64,000 nucleotides of DNA from Rhizoclosmatium globosum (GCA_002104985.1 MCGO01000054.1:186001-250000), one strand, 5' to 3'. Positions 24,501 through 37,407 are shown, counted from the stretch's first letter. Notes: generated from the letters alone by a model not told the origin. Program-made: numbers and translations.

Positions 24501-26253
24501 CGGTGCTTCTGTGGATGCCACTGAAGGTGGTGGAAAGATCACCGAATTGGTAAAATGCTGGCTAAGTTCCCTGTTTCGCCAAGATATGCAAAAATGTGAG
24601 GAAGATATACTATACTAAAGTAGAATTAACATGATATAGGCTCATCATTGCTGCTGACCAAGCTGGTTACACACTTCCGTACACGATTGCTCTCGTCTCA
24701 GGTCTTTCCGTAGGAGATCCATTCATTCGTGACGATAATGTGACTGGTCGTAAGAATGACGATGATGATGATGGGGATGATGATAAGGAAGAAAAATCAA
24801 AGAAAGTTGGAGAATGGCACAGAGTTATGCAAATGTTTGCTGGAGAACAAGTGAACTCTGATGCTTTGAAAATCTTACGGGCGGTTGGGGCATATTCTGC
24901 AGCTGCAGCAAAGTCTTCAGATGGAGGTGCGCAGTTTATGGAAAGCCACTTCCTTCGTCCCAAAGCAATCGAAGAAATCAATCGTCTTCGGGTACAACTC
25001 TCTACCCTTGTCAAGGCAACTCTGACAAAGGATACTGTTGGACTTCAGCACCTTCCAACGAATTCGAATGGACCGATTGTGATTCCACCTCCTACTTTGA
25101 AAGACACTGCTGTACTTCGTCAAATTCTGTTGGCAGGATTCCCTGATCATATTGCTCGTTACGATGTCGTTGCCACCAAAACTGCATTGGGCACGGGTGC
25201 CAAAAACATCAAACCAATCTATTCAACGATGTGGGGCGGCAAAACAGATGTATTCACTATTCACGCTTCTTCTGCGCTCGCATCTGTGAGACCAGCGCCT
25301 CAATGGATTATTTATGAAGAAGTCGTCGGTGTTGAAGAACGACTGACTGCGGATAATTCCGGAATTATGTTCCTGCGATCTGATTCCACTGTCGTCGCTG
25401 CAACTTCTGGACAAGGAAAGAGATTGATGCTTAAGAATGTTACCGTGATAACCGAAGATTGGATTGCGAAAGTTGGGCCCAAGTCATTGTTGAAACCTGG
25501 AAAACTGATGGAGCAACCCTCACCTCGTTATGACGCATACAAGGATAAGGTTGTTGGTTTCTCAGCCCCGAATTACGGTCCAAAGATGTGGGAGCTTCCG
25601 ACAATGGAGGTTGATGTCGATTTGAAGAACGGAGCTCAGTGGTTCGCCATGGCTTTGTTAGAAGGACATGTAAGACCTGGACAGGTTGTGCGAAAACAAA
25701 AGGCAAAATCGAAAGTTGTTGCGGCGCCTGATATGTTTGGAATTCTTCTGGTTTGTTAAGTCCTCAATTGAAATGACCATTAACGTGCACTCTATCAGCC
25801 ATATTTAACCGCGAAGCCAACTATCATTACAAAGTCTTGGTCCAAAATGCAAAGTCGTGTGAATGGATTCCTTTCAGCTTGATTAACAAAAATATTGCCT
25901 CTCGATCCGCATTGGAGAAGATCTGGTGCGTTCTGATTGAAATGATATATTGTCCTAACAAAAGTAATAGGTATGAGCAGCCAGGATTTTTACTACCTGA
26001 ATATCTATCTTGGCTTCCTAATGAAGTCCACATGGCAGTCCAATTAATATGGCCTCCAATCGAATTTGTGCAAGAATATGAGGTGATTCCTTCGGCACCA
26101 TCTGCCCGGCAAAAGGCGCCGCCGGCTACTGAAAAACCTGGCATTGCAAAGAAGCTACAACCTTTCTTGGCTAATCTTCCGAAAGGAGATGACCTACGAA
26201 GGCGCGAAGTCTCCGCCGCCGCAGCTCAAGATTCTGGAGAAGATTCCGACTAA
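21568..26253 (+). CDS. DHX37: DEAH-box RNA helicase DHX37/Dhr1 (U3 snoRNA release, 18S processing)
   Basis: Dhr1/DHX37 unwinds U3 snoRNA from pre-18S rRNA in the nucleolus. Start: 16-codon exon 21568-21615, then introns 21616-21668, 21849-21898, 22077-22116, 23482-23530, 23961-24006 and later ones. The basic N-terminus ([11 protein letters not shown]) and acidic stretches match the family. Helicase motifs in order: [10 protein letters not shown], Ia QPRRVAA, II DEAH, III SAT, a long acidic insert at 23.7-23.9 kb, [22 protein letters not shown]. The C-terminus reaches the diagnostic PEYLSWLP...WPP segment, then a basic tail. At least eight one-base losses (about 22380, 22435, 22550, 23132, 24110, 24463, 24548 and 25880) interrupt a gene that should be essential; each lies inside well-conserved sequence. 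Confidence 0.9.
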
Positions 26254-26327
26254 ATAAAATTGGATACAGTACATTTTTCTATCTTGAGAATCTCAGAAGG
26301 TTTACTGCAAATCTCACGAACGAAACA

Positions 26328-29300
26328 ATGGTTGAAACTGGTTCTGCTGAAGTTCTTTCACCAAACAGGCCAGCTTCAAACGAGGATAATTCTCAGATGA
26401 AAGGCAGTTTATGGCGTCGATGCGAGGCAACTTGCCCGCCATTATTCCATGGAAGTTTATGAGGTCGATTGTATTCTCCGCAGCTGGGATACAGCCAGGA
26501 ACGAAGAAAGACCTTGACAGTATGGATATTGCAACTATAAGGAAACAGCAGGCATCATCGAATACTTCTCCTTTAAGTATTCCTTACGGATTTCAGGTTT
26601 AAAACATCAGCGGCCCTTACTTCATCTAAACCCCCAACTAGAGCTGCCGATCCGTTAAACATCACAAACCAAACCTCAAATCAGTCTTGCACGCGTCTGT
26701 CACGAAAATGGATTGTTTTGTGTTGCTTGATGCCCACTCAGTTAGTATTCTTCGAGGAAATACCAGACCAGTCGTAATGTCCACAGACTCTCCCGATAAG
26801 CTAAAAAAGGGAATGGAAGTCAGCGTCTTCATGGGATTAAATCGATGGATATTTATTCCGAAATGGCGAATGACTGTGATCTCAACACTCCAACTTGAGT
26901 TGAAAGTATGCTTTCCCAGAATCTCACGGGGGCTCATCAATTAAAAACAGATACTTGGAGTAAGTTTTGAGCAGATTACAAGTGTCTCGAGCGTCCAACC
27001 TGTTTTGAGGTTGGTTTCTAGTTTATATCCAATACGTCTAACTCCACCGATAAGCCTTGAATTCAACGATATTGATGAAGAACTTATCGCTGGTGGAGTT
27101 GGAAACATAAGGGTAGGACGAAACTTGGTAACCCATCATACTTATAATCAACTTAAAGATTTGGGGGTTTGAAAAGAGATCTCCATCGTAAAGAATTGTG
27201 ATTCGAATGCTCTATACTTACGGAAATGTAGATCAATACCTCATGGATTCAAAAACCCACGTCTTGTCATTAGTGACTTGAGTTCAAACGAATGGGTTCA
27301 ACACACCTGCCTTGATAAAGCCTTTAATCGACTTTTCGCTGCCATTGACAGCAATTTATATGTATGAGCAATGGTTTTTATATAATAGGACTGAGATTTT
27401 GCAGGTTTATGATTATACGTCGGGGAAAAGACTCGAATCTTTTGTGAATGCACACAAAAACACTATATCCGCCATAATCTTCTATCAGCCTCTTCAGTAT
27501 ACAATAACAGCATCTACTGATGGAATAAGTAAGGATATGTAATTGACAATGTCTTACTCATCGACGAATGAAGTTAAAGTCTGGACTCAGCAATTTCGGA
27601 TTCTCTTTGAGCTCCGTGCTGAAACGACCTCAGCTATTACAGGTACTATAATTTTTCGCGCGAAGGATTAAATATCGGGTAGGACTTATTGTTCCAAATG
27701 CAAACGAGGGAACTCCGCCCTCGCCATTATTGCTGTCGTCGGCAATCGATGGGATGATACGCCTTTGGAGCTTAGATTCAGGGAACTGTATATATACATT
27801 GGAAACTGATTTCGACTGTCTTGGCATACGTTGGATGCGTTATGATACCTTTCTTTCATTTTCAGCCGAAGGAATGGAGGTCTGGAACTTGAACAGATTC
27901 TTCACGACGTTTTCAAATACGGGAAGTCAAGTCACTCATTTGAAAAGAATTGAAGGAAGTCAATGTGATCCTTCACGAATAATGGTTGCAACAGAAGATC
28001 GGTCAATGCGTCTTTTATCGCCTGTTCGAGGAGCTACCCTTTTCACCGCGTTTCCAAATATGGTGGAGACACAGATACGAGAGATTGAGCATGATATTCC
28101 GTCTGCTACAATGTGGATGCTGGGTGGAAATGGAGAAATTTCAGTGTACACCACAACTACAAATCCTGCGAAGATTGTTGACATCTGGGAAAGAGAAGGT
28201 TTAACAGGTTTAAAAAATTCGAAATTCTTATTCGTCGTATTTAGCTGGAACCGAGCAAGTTGTATGTATGTGTGCACTTCGAAAGAATTGTCACTCCGAA
28301 TTCATCACAGACCGTGTTTATGCGTTATTAGGGTAAAAGTGTATTGAAAAAAGTAATTCATGATGTTTTTATTATCTAGAGGGACAGTTGCAGGACAAAT
28401 TGTTGTCTACTGCGTCAATGTCGAAAAAAGTAAGCCACATCTTATCATTCAAGCACATAGTGCCGAAGTTATAGCTCTACAATGCCATGCCGATTTAATG
28501 CTTGTTATTTCACTGGGAATAGGTAGGAGATAAATTTTTCTAATTTATCTCACAAGATCTTAGATGGTATGATGAAGTTTTGGAAAATGGAAATAGGACA
28601 GAATTCAACAGAAGCAGCTGATGCAAAACCCAGCTCTGTTGGGGGTCAAAAGCCTCCAAACATGCTGTCATTGTCTTTCATGTACAGTTTAGTGATGCCA
28701 ACATCGACTGGTCACATAATCGGATTTCGCGTACATGTTCCAAGTAAATCATTGGCGGTGTCGACGTCACACAATATAGTGACAATGTTTACCATCACCG
28801 AAAGCGGCGTGAAAGAAAAACCTAGGCATCCGAATGATGAAGACCATTCAAAGCCAATAACTTCCATGGATTGCTTGGAAACCTTGTGCATCTTTGCCTC
28901 GTCCAGTACAGAAGGCGCTGTAAAGATTTGGGATGGATACGGAAATACGCTGCTGAAGTAAGCTCATAATTGACTATCGGTTATTGATTCTTTATGGTGA
29001 CAGAGAAGTCCAGTTTGGATCGAACGTTCTAGCCATATGCTTTTGTAACAAGCGGGGAGACTTGCTGATTGGAACTTCCGACCAAGTCATACTTTTAAAA
29101 CTTCAAGATTATCTCCCCAGTTTTATTCTTCTGGAGCTGCTATTCCGATCTAGTATCAAAATCATCGATGATTTGGATGAAGTTCCGATAACATTTGATG
29201 ACCAGCTCGACTTTTGGCAATTATATCGAGACAATTTGATAAGAATAGGTCGGGACTTATCAAAATGGCATTTGGCCGAGGAGCCTGCTCAGGCAATACC

Positions 29301-32231
29301 AAAAGAGGACGAGCTGGACATATCAAAGAAACTTCAGGAGCTTGAAGATAGACGAGCTGAAGCTAAGGTATATCAAAAAAGAGATGCTTAATGTTGGACT
29401 CATTCTCATTTTCAGTTGAAAGAAGCGGAATCGGTGAAAAGGCCAAGTGTCATCAAAGCAAAAGAATCTTGGAAACAGATTCTGAAACAGAAGAAGAATA
29501 TCGAGAAGAATGTTTCTACTCCAAAAGATACTCCATCAAAATCGCCAAAGTTGGGTGCGTTTCCAAATCTCCATTGGCCTCTTCAGAGAGAGAATCTGTG
29601 GTCGACGACAGACCAGATTTAAGAGATCTACTCTCTGATGAAGAAATAGAAGAATTAATTCGCTCTGGATTTGACGACGAAGATGACGAATTGGGAACAT
29701 TGGAAGACCAAATTGCAACCCAAAGGCGGCGAGTTTCGTCGTACGGAACGTACCGCCACCGGCAATCATTACAAGTGGAAAATGAGCTAAACAAAGATTA
29801 TCTTATTACACGTCTTCAATCAAGAGGTATGGATGACGGAACTCGAGAAATGGGAATGTTGCCAGAAGTTGAGGTGATTACCACACAATCACAAAAATGA
29901 CTCCTAAGATTGTTGCATAGAAAACCATAGCAGCCAAGAAACGGAAGTCATTAATCAAGGGTACTGTTTCATATCAAAAAAATCGTACGGCAGGTGGATT
30001 TGGTGATGACAACGACCCAACTAGGTTAGGAGCAGAGGATGCTTTGTTTAATCCATCTATAGCCGGTAAAAAGGGACAAAAAGGGCGTCGAAAGTCAAAA
30101 TTAGCAAAGGCAGTGGTCGATTCAGGGCCAACAGCAGACTTAAGGAAAGGAATAATGGAGCCTGCACAGTTCACACTGGTTGTGACGGAAGATGAAACAG
30201 AGATGCAAAACGATAAAAAGGACGAGGACGACGATCTAGCCCCTGTAGATGGAATCCTTCGGAATCCTATGGCTGCGTTACCTAAAGTTTCAAAGAAGCC
30301 GAAGAAAAAGCAGCGAATTAATTTGAAGGGTATTGCTTTGCCTAATTCAGTAGCTGCCGTGAAGATTCAATCGGAGCAACAGAAATTTCAACATAGAAGA
30401 ACAACAGAAGATGGCGAAGAAGATGGCTATGAGGATGCAGGCAATGGTGATGGTTTGCAAGTGAAGTCCCCAGTTCCAATAACACGGCAAAAGAGTTTTG
30501 CGTTACCGGAATATCTCCGGTCTCGTCGAAAAAGGGATACAAGTGTTGTCCCCATTGAAGTTGGAGTCAAGTCGGAAGACGTACCAGAATTGTCCGATTT
30601 TCCTGACGACCAAGACGAACATCCACCGCCAGCCCCAATCGAAACAAAAGCAATTACACCGCCAGGACAAATACTGCCGCCTATCGATATCAGACCTTTG
30701 TTAAAGGAGCAACGTACTTCTGCAGTCAAACCAAAGCCTAAAACACCTCCTCCACGAAGGGAGTCTTCCACAAAAAGTTTGAATGAATCAATTGAGTCTG
30801 TTTCAGAAGCTGACACGCCATCTTCTGCTTCGGAGGAGGAATCAAGTGCACCTTCCACAAAGGACCTACTCGTCCACCATCAATTCATGAGCCCTCTCGT
30901 CGACCCAGCATTCACGAGCCAAAAGCGCCATCAGCACGTCAATCAATTGACTTATCTGGACTTCTACTTCTCCAAAAATCACGATCCCCCTCCGTCCTTC
31001 CGTCAACACAAAACCTCACAAAACCTGTCGAAAAGAAGCCACCTGTTGAATTAGTACCTCCAAAGCCCGTTCCAAAACCATCCAGAGTTTCCATTCAACG
31101 CGCACCAAGCGAGGTAGCGCTACCCCCAATCGCAGCTCCAAGCACCCCTTCTATCGCCGAATCAGTACCGAAAATCAAATTCGAAATGGATGCCCAAACG
31201 AAATTGATGGCTCAAAAGGCTGGTCGCTTTTGGAAATCGCTCAAGCTCAACAAGACGAGCCTGTGTTGATAATTCCTGACTCGAGGTCGTCGAGTCGGCG
31301 AGGTGCTAAACCAAAAGATGATGCGTTGGACTTTATCGCGGCAAAGGACTGGTTCCCTGGTCTCGGCGGCAAGGAAGCCAATATTACGAATATTCTTGAT
31401 ATTACCATGAAAGTCATGAAGACGGGGTATTGGCGTGAAAAAATGGAGGCTGCTAAAGCGGCCTTGTATTTGTATCATACATTTGAGAATGATTTACCCA
31501 ACGCGATACAGGATTTGATTCTCCCACAAATTGATTTCATGAATGATCCGAGGTGGGAAGTGCGGGCTCAGTTTGCGACTGCGTTGGGGCGTACAAAGTG
31601 AATCATCCTGATATTATACTTGCATTGATTGCTAGACTGAAGGATGAGAATGAAATGGTTCAGAAAGCCGTCAAAAACAGTTTGGCGATATTTGGAATTA
31701 GCTCTAAGGAGTCGTTGAGGAATGCTATGGCAGGTATGGGACTGATACCGTCGTTGAATAGGAAGCAGCAAATACAGAGTTCAGATCGGTTGGATGTTTT
31801 GCTGGAACAATTGAGACTAAGGGCCGAAGGTACTCCGTATTTGTTTATAGTCTCACTAATAGATCGATATAGCTGAACGAGTTCCTATTGACGATTACGT
31901 AGAACGCTGGCGTCGAAACGTGATCAATCCAAAGAACTTGATACGCCTGCCGTCAATTTGCAGTACTCTGACCTACAACCCTAAAAAGATACAACTACTC
32001 ACATCTGAAGAAAAGGTAGTCCACGATTTATTACACCAGAACCTGCAAATGCGATTAGGCGCTCAAGTTGGTGGAGGAAGTGTCTCGATTCCACCAGTAC
32101 CTCGAGGACGATCAGTTCTTCAAGCCTTAAACGATTCCAAGGCGTCACTTGAACAGTCAATACACAAAGCAGATTCAAGGAACTCATCAAAGGCGACTTC
32201 ACGCGTCCATTCTAAACTCAACTTGAATTGA
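26328..32231 (+). CDS. Large WD40 and HEAT-repeat protein, WDR87/WDR97-like (candidate flagellar protein)
   Basis: A long multi-exon gene. The N-terminal half (about 26.7-29.1 kb) has WD40 blades: VKVWTQQFRILFEL, GMIRLWSLDSGNCIYTL, RSMRLLSPVRG, MMKFWKMEI and GAVKIWDGYGN. The LDFWQLYRDNLIRIGRDLSKW segment region (near 29.2 kb) resembles vertebrate and algal WDR87/WDR97-type axonemal proteins. Next comes a Lys/Glu/Pro-rich linker (29.4-31.1 kb), then HEAT-like helices (DPRWEVRAQFATALG, DENEMVQKAVKNSLA) and a short tail ending at 32231. Small introns lie at about 27362-27404 and 27530-27570, with others near 28.2-28.6, 29.37 and 31.85 kb. Frame breaks near 26400-26700, 27175, 31040 and elsewhere are probably missing bases. 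Family assignment is from memory of motif layout; a search with the WD40 half would settle it. Confidence 0.6.
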
Positions 32232-32363
32232 TCGATAATAAAACAAGTGATATTATGCAACAAAAGGTTTATTTTGCGTGCTACAGAAAACCAAAATACA
32301 CATTTCAAAAATTAACAAGATAACCCTCCCAAAACTTAAAAAGGGAATCGCAAAGAATTACAA

Positions 32364-35225
32364 TCAAGCATCCTCAACCACAAGTCTAAACCCAGCAAAC
32401 ACATATGTATACCCTCTCTGATACCAATTCCTAAACGTTCCCCTCGTCAACCGTGGCGCCGTCGCCCAACTCGCACCAATCAACACATTATGCTTCCCAT
32501 CAAAGAAATCCGACGTATACCCTGGATACACCAAACTCTTCACATACCCTTCATGCGCATCCATACACGTCTGCGTCCACTCCCATCCATCCCCAACAAC
32601 TCCATCCGCGTCAGAAACATCACGAGGCGTCCACGCGCGGAACCCGTAGTTTCCAGTGGTGGTAGGTTGGTTATGCAGACGGTCGCATGTGAGTTCGGGT
32701 TCGGTGGGGAGGCGGTGTAGTTTACCGGTTTTTGTTGAGATGTATTTGGCGTAGGCGGCGGCTTGGTCGTATGAGACGTTAGCGGGCCAGTTTAGGACGC
32801 GGGTGTATGGGACTGGACCGAATACTGTTTTTACTGTGTATGTGCCGGATGTGGGGGTCCATGAGGATGGGATGAGGGAGGGGTTTGGGGATGGGGTGGT
32901 TGAGAGGAATGCGGCGTATTCGCCGATGGTTACTTTACGGGATTGGACTTTGATGGTGTTTGAGAGAATTTGGGGTGGGATTTGGATATGCGGAGAGGGT
33001 GTTCGTTGTCCCATCCGAATTCGTGGTTGGCAATGTTTGTACGTGCCTTGTCATCGTTTTCGGCGTCGTTGTGGCCAATACTCAAAGAAGTGGCGTCTTG
33101 TGGGAAAGAGATGGGACGTAAAGTAGCTGATGCGATGGGTTTTACTGGGCTCGTGTGCTTACGGAAAAGGTGAACAGGTGCCTGAATCCCTTTGGTGGAA
33201 GGCAGTTGGGGCTCTGACAAGCATATACAAGAATGTCTCAAGGTGCATAGCGTAGTGCTCATAGCTCATCCAGAGGATTCGAGCGAGAGGGCCTGACGCG
33301 GGAACAGCACCGCTTTCGTGGTCGCGAAGGTGCTTTCGGATACGAGTTTTACACTTTTCCGAGTATTCGAGAATTTCAGAGAGTGTGGGCCATGTGTCTG
33401 GGACTTTTGAATGTGGGTGCACAATGGAAGGGTCATTGATATCTGGATCGATTCCGCGTTCAAAGATTTCTGTATAAGAGACTGGCTCTGTGAATGGCTG
33501 TGAGAGACAACGGGACAGTTGAATATCCATGAATGCAGGAAGATGGCCGAGATAGAAAATGTAAGGGTGACGAAGAGAGATTGGTTTCTCAAGATATCCA
33601 TCTTGAGGAATCATGGTCAATGAAATAGTATCCCTACAAAGGAAACCTAATTAAATTCCATTACAAAAAAAGCAATACTCACCAGCACTTGAAGATCTCT
33701 TCATACTCCGCTAAAGTAGGCACTCCTTTCACAACACTCTCCTTTCCGGGTCGAACACCCATCAAGGAAAAGGGTGCCTTCTGAAAACAATGCAAATCAT
33801 ATCTCTCAGTCTTATCCGTCCACTTATTCGCCCAATAAAGCCCTGCCGAATCCACAAGCGCCTGAACTTCCTCTGCACTGTACTTGACCGAATACTCAAC
33901 ATTAATAAGCTCCCCTTTCACCAAATCAATAACGTGGTGAACACCCTCTACATCCACTTCAAGTATCTGATCAACAAGAGACCGGTAGTACGCCTCATGC
34001 CGTCCAAGAATCGCATTGTAGATTGACACATACTCAAACAGGTCTTTTTGGAACAGGGAGTTTTGAGGAACACCGAAAATGCGTTCAACGTGGGTGAGAC
34101 CGTTCATTACGAAATCGCGGGTGACGCCGGCTGGATCGTCGTATGCGAGTTTGACGGTTTCTGGGCTGTTGCGTCTGTCGATTCCGCAGAGGAGGGTGTC
34201 GCCTGTGAGTTTAACGTAAGGGATTTGGTGCAAGAGATGTAAGGAGTTGATGTACCAGTCTCCATGACAAGGTCCTTCACTTTGACCAAGAACTGGGCAG
34301 CTTCTTCGCGTGTGTAGTTTCCGATACTGGATCCAAGCCAAAGGAGAGTCTGACTCTTTCCTCTTGGAATCTTTTCGCGCATGTAGACGAGAGAATCGTC
34401 GTATGTTCCCAAGAGACCGACGAATTGAATGGAAGGGTAGGCTTCAGCGAGTGGTGTAAGGCAGGATGTGAGGGACGAGCCAGACAAGTCCAACGCGTAA
34501 TACGTCACAGATTGTTTTGAGCCACGATCGCGTCGAGGAGATGTTTCACTTTTCGCATAGATCTATTTGTTGATTATAAGTAAATATGTTTTGTTGTGGG
34601 CTCCGGATTGTGTCTGATACACTCAAAGTCCAGTTCGCTATGCCCAAGATCCCTTCCCCTCAAACATCCAACACGCTTCAACTAGAAACAAAACACAGAA
34701 TTCAAAAAACTCACCCACACCCAAGCTCAACCAAAACCCCACCATCTTCAACACAAGCTCCAATAATCTCCCCAGCACTCTCCTCAAAGATCCCCAACTC
34801 CGCATTCGTCAAATAGTATTCCGGCACATAAGTAATCGCATCGTAAATATCCAGTCCAATATCATCATACAACACGAGTGTAGGAATGCTTCTGATCTGT
34901 TGGTTTTCAAAGGGAAGTGGGTGGGAGTAGCGTGGTACGGGGATGTCTTTGCGTTTTGGGATTTGTCAAAGACTGCGGAGGAGGCTGGGAAGACAGTGTT
35001 CTTTGTTGTGAGGGAGGCAGCGATGAGTGGAGCCAGGTTTGTTGAGGTTGCGAAGGAGTTGATGGACGGATGTCGGTTATGCGCAGGTTTGATTGGGTGG
35101 TGGACTTTGAGGGTTGTTGTTGAGGGACTTTTGTGGTTTTAGTGATTGGGTAAGAGTGGGTTGGACAGATCAAGGTGGGGAGGAGGCGTACCTGGAACAG
35201 TCGCGGTGGCAGAGTATGTAGGCAT
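32364..35225 (-). CDS. EGT1: Ergothioneine biosynthesis protein Egt1 (fused EgtD methyltransferase and EgtB sulfoxide synthase)
   Basis: Egt1 trimethylates histidine to hercynine and then joins cysteine to it oxidatively. First exon 35225-35192. The methyltransferase part shows IPTLVLYDDIGLDIYD, YYLTNAEL, VELGCG, YALDLSGSSL, LLWLGSSIGN and DTLLCGIDRRN. The DinB-like region includes PAFMDIQLSRCL and MSYEHYAMHLETFLYML. The FGE-sulfatase/EgtB end includes GEYAAFL, HRLPTEPE and GASWATAPRL. Introns lie at about 34208-34252 and 33635-33683. One-base losses near 34512 and 33000 break the frame within conserved segments. The 34.9-35.15 kb stretch is poorly resolved. Ergothioneine is a common fungal antioxidant, so this is probably a housekeeping gene. 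Confidence 0.9.
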
Positions 35226-35600
35226 CGTGAAGTTATTAATAGGCTACTGAATCACTCGAAGTTCCTTTTGAACGTGCTTTTTAATACCCTCAGAAGGAGA
35301 GATGAGTTTTCGCTGAAGACACAGGAGATTCGAAATCCCAAAGCAAACATTCGAAATTTGTAACCGAATTTGTGATTTCACATCAGCGAAAATCTCTGTC
35401 GATTAACCAATCAGATTCAACCAGCGATGGGCGTGGTTCTCTTTCATTTGTTTTGTTTGGATAGAGGGCGATTGATTGATTCCTGTGGTATTTATGGGTT
35501 GCCACAAATTGTCTTTCTTCATCATAAAAGGCCCTTTTATTATCAAAACCCTCAATAGATTCCTTGTTGCATCTCTTGTTTTTCAACAAATAGACACGTC
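35226..35600. other. Intergenic between EGT1 and SDF2-like gene
   Basis: No coding frame seen. It contains two copies of a TTCGAAAT motif (near 35330 and 35350), also found three times in the neighbouring SDF2 intron. Probably holds the EGT1 promoter. Confidence 0.5.
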
Positions 35601-36805
35601 TTAATCATCCAATTGAGCGAAATAGATTCCTTCCTGAGCAATCCAAAGCTCATTGTTTCCAGCACCCTTTACAGCACAGATTTCCAATTGACCTATCGGA
35701 AAGAAAGAATAAGAAATATATGATTAAAAATCGTCTGAATCCAAGGAATCCATTAAGTCGAATTTTGACTCAGTCACAACTCTCATTCTCGTCTAATTTT
35801 CTACACCCCTCTGCTCTCATCTCTGTTGAATTCATGTTCGCCACGCAAGCTTCCCTTCCATGAGTGCCTGCATTCGAAATTATCCCAATCTGCATTCGAA
35901 ATTATCCCCACTTTAGATCATCTGCATTCGAAATTTCCCCACCTCAGATCTTTCCGACTTCGTCAGCCAATCAACAAAGAAAAACACACACTCATAGCTT
36001 CGATTCGCACTATAACGTCTTAACATACCTGGAATAGGATTTCCAAACTTGTGTTTGGCATTTGCCGACAAGTATTTCTGAGTAGAGACATGCAAGAGTC
36101 TCACTTTGGATTCCCTTTCCACACTTTATCTTTCTTGTCTGTGCACACGATTTGCCAGTTATCATCTACATTACTAAATGCTTAGTATCTTTTGATGGGA
36201 ATCCAAGGTGGGGTAGGAGTACCAGTGTTCGTGTGACCGTATGCTGAAACCTCCTGGTTGTTTGAAAGAGGAGAAACATGAGCGTGCGAGTGAAGTCTGT
36301 TTTTCGTGTTGATGTGCTGGAGTCTGATTGTGTTTGACGTGTCAATTCGGAATTGGATGGGATTTGCTGTCAAGACCCAGATTCACCTGACCGAATCGCC
36401 GCATTTGACTGGCTGGCCTCGTTTGCAGAATGGCGAATCGACACCGTGTTCAACGACAAAGAGAGAACTGGTTGTGGTGGTTTAGCATCGATTGACTAAA
36501 CTACTTGTAGGAGGACATACTTTGTGTCATCGCCTGCTGCGAATCCAGTGACAGATTGCTGCCCAGATCCGGTTCCGTACGTGACTTGGTGCGAGTGGAG
36601 ACGGTAGCCAGTGGGAGAGTGGGCCTGGGCATTCGATTTAGTACCCTTGTATCTTGCTAGTAACTAGTAACTAGTAACAAACCAGTTTAATCGAGGATCC
36701 ACATGTTACAGCTTCAAACTCCTTTTCAATCACAAAGTCAACTGCTGCCGTCGATGATGAAGCAAAGAAGGCGGCCACAGAGATGAGTGGATGTAGAACT
36801 TTCAT
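35601..36805 (-). CDS. SDF2: SDF2-like secretory-pathway protein with MIR repeats
   Basis: SDF2 proteins act in the ER with chaperones and carry three MIR motifs. Exon 1 (36805-36683) encodes signal peptide MKVLHPLISVAAFFASSSTA followed by VTCGSSIKL. Exon 2 (36624-36521) has RLHSHQVTYGTGSGQQSVTG, the family signature. Exon 3 (36467-36387) has FCKRGQPVKCGDSVR, and exon 4 (from 36323) has NTKNRLHSHAH and NQEVSAYG. After an intron ending near 36168 comes DDNWQIVCTD, and after a one-base loss near 36115 RLLHVSTQKYL and GNPIPG. The last exon (35692-35601) holds QLEICAVKG and ends FAQLDD. The intron 35693-36028 is 336 nt, six times the usual size here, and carries a short repeat. The protein ends soon after the third MIR and has no HDEL-type retention signal. 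Confidence 0.88.
35868..35937. repeat. Three copies of TGCATTCGAAATT in an intron
   Basis: TGCATTCGAAATT starts at 35868, 35891 and 35923. The first two copies extend to TATCCC and all three sit in pyrimidine-rich DNA. They lie inside the unusually long last intron of the SDF2-like gene. Confidence 0.85.
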
Positions 36806-37338
36806 TTGTTTGTTTTGAACCAGGAAAAGTGGATGGAAGAAACGAGTAACAACAAACACACACCTGAAATGACGTTTCTTCCTGAAAAGCCTCACCATTA
36901 ACTTTCTAGTAATTCCTACCCAGGAAGTGACTCCCAAATCCCATAATCCATCGTATTCAACCAGACTCAACAAAACTCTAGACGATGACGTAAGAAAAAA
37001 TATTCAAAACAAATCGAAAGTTCATCGCAGAGCTCCTTGAGATATTCCGCCTGAAGGTGGATACAAAACGATCAGATTTTGAAACGCACCCATTTCTAGG
37101 CCGAGATGGAGATAATGTATGCGCAGAGAGTAACTTAAGTTGGTGAGATGGCTGAATGTAGCGATGTTAACAATACATACATACAAGCGAAAGAATCATG
37201 TTTCTAAGCGTTGCTTACAAGAGTTCAACCCTTTCATTATTTATAATACATCGGATGAGGCAGTGTTGCCGAAGCAACGGCATTGATGTGCAATTGGTTT
37301 GGTTGTGTGGCTGTGAAGGTGGCTGGTTCGCAAAACCT
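36806..37338. other. Intergenic; upstream half of a segmental duplication
   Basis: No gene seen. From about 37120 onward the sequence aligns, with gaps, to the region upstream of the second lectin at about 60440. Confidence 0.6.
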
Positions 37339-37346
37339 TATAAAAA
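37339..37346 (+). promoter_or_regulatory. TATA box of lectin copy A
   Basis: TATAAAAA lies 69 bases before the ATG. The block TATAAAAATGCCGAGCCA is preserved in copy B although neighbouring flank has drifted, suggesting selection on a core promoter. Confidence 0.6.
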
Positions 37347-37407
37347 TGCCGAGCCAAGTATTCAAACCCACATCACTTTCCTAAAACAAAACACAACCGA
37401 AAACACA

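Noticed and set aside
37198..37407. Upstream in-frame extension of lectin copy A
   Set aside because: The TATA box lies downstream of it, the signal peptide begins at 37408, and copy B starts at the equivalent ATG.
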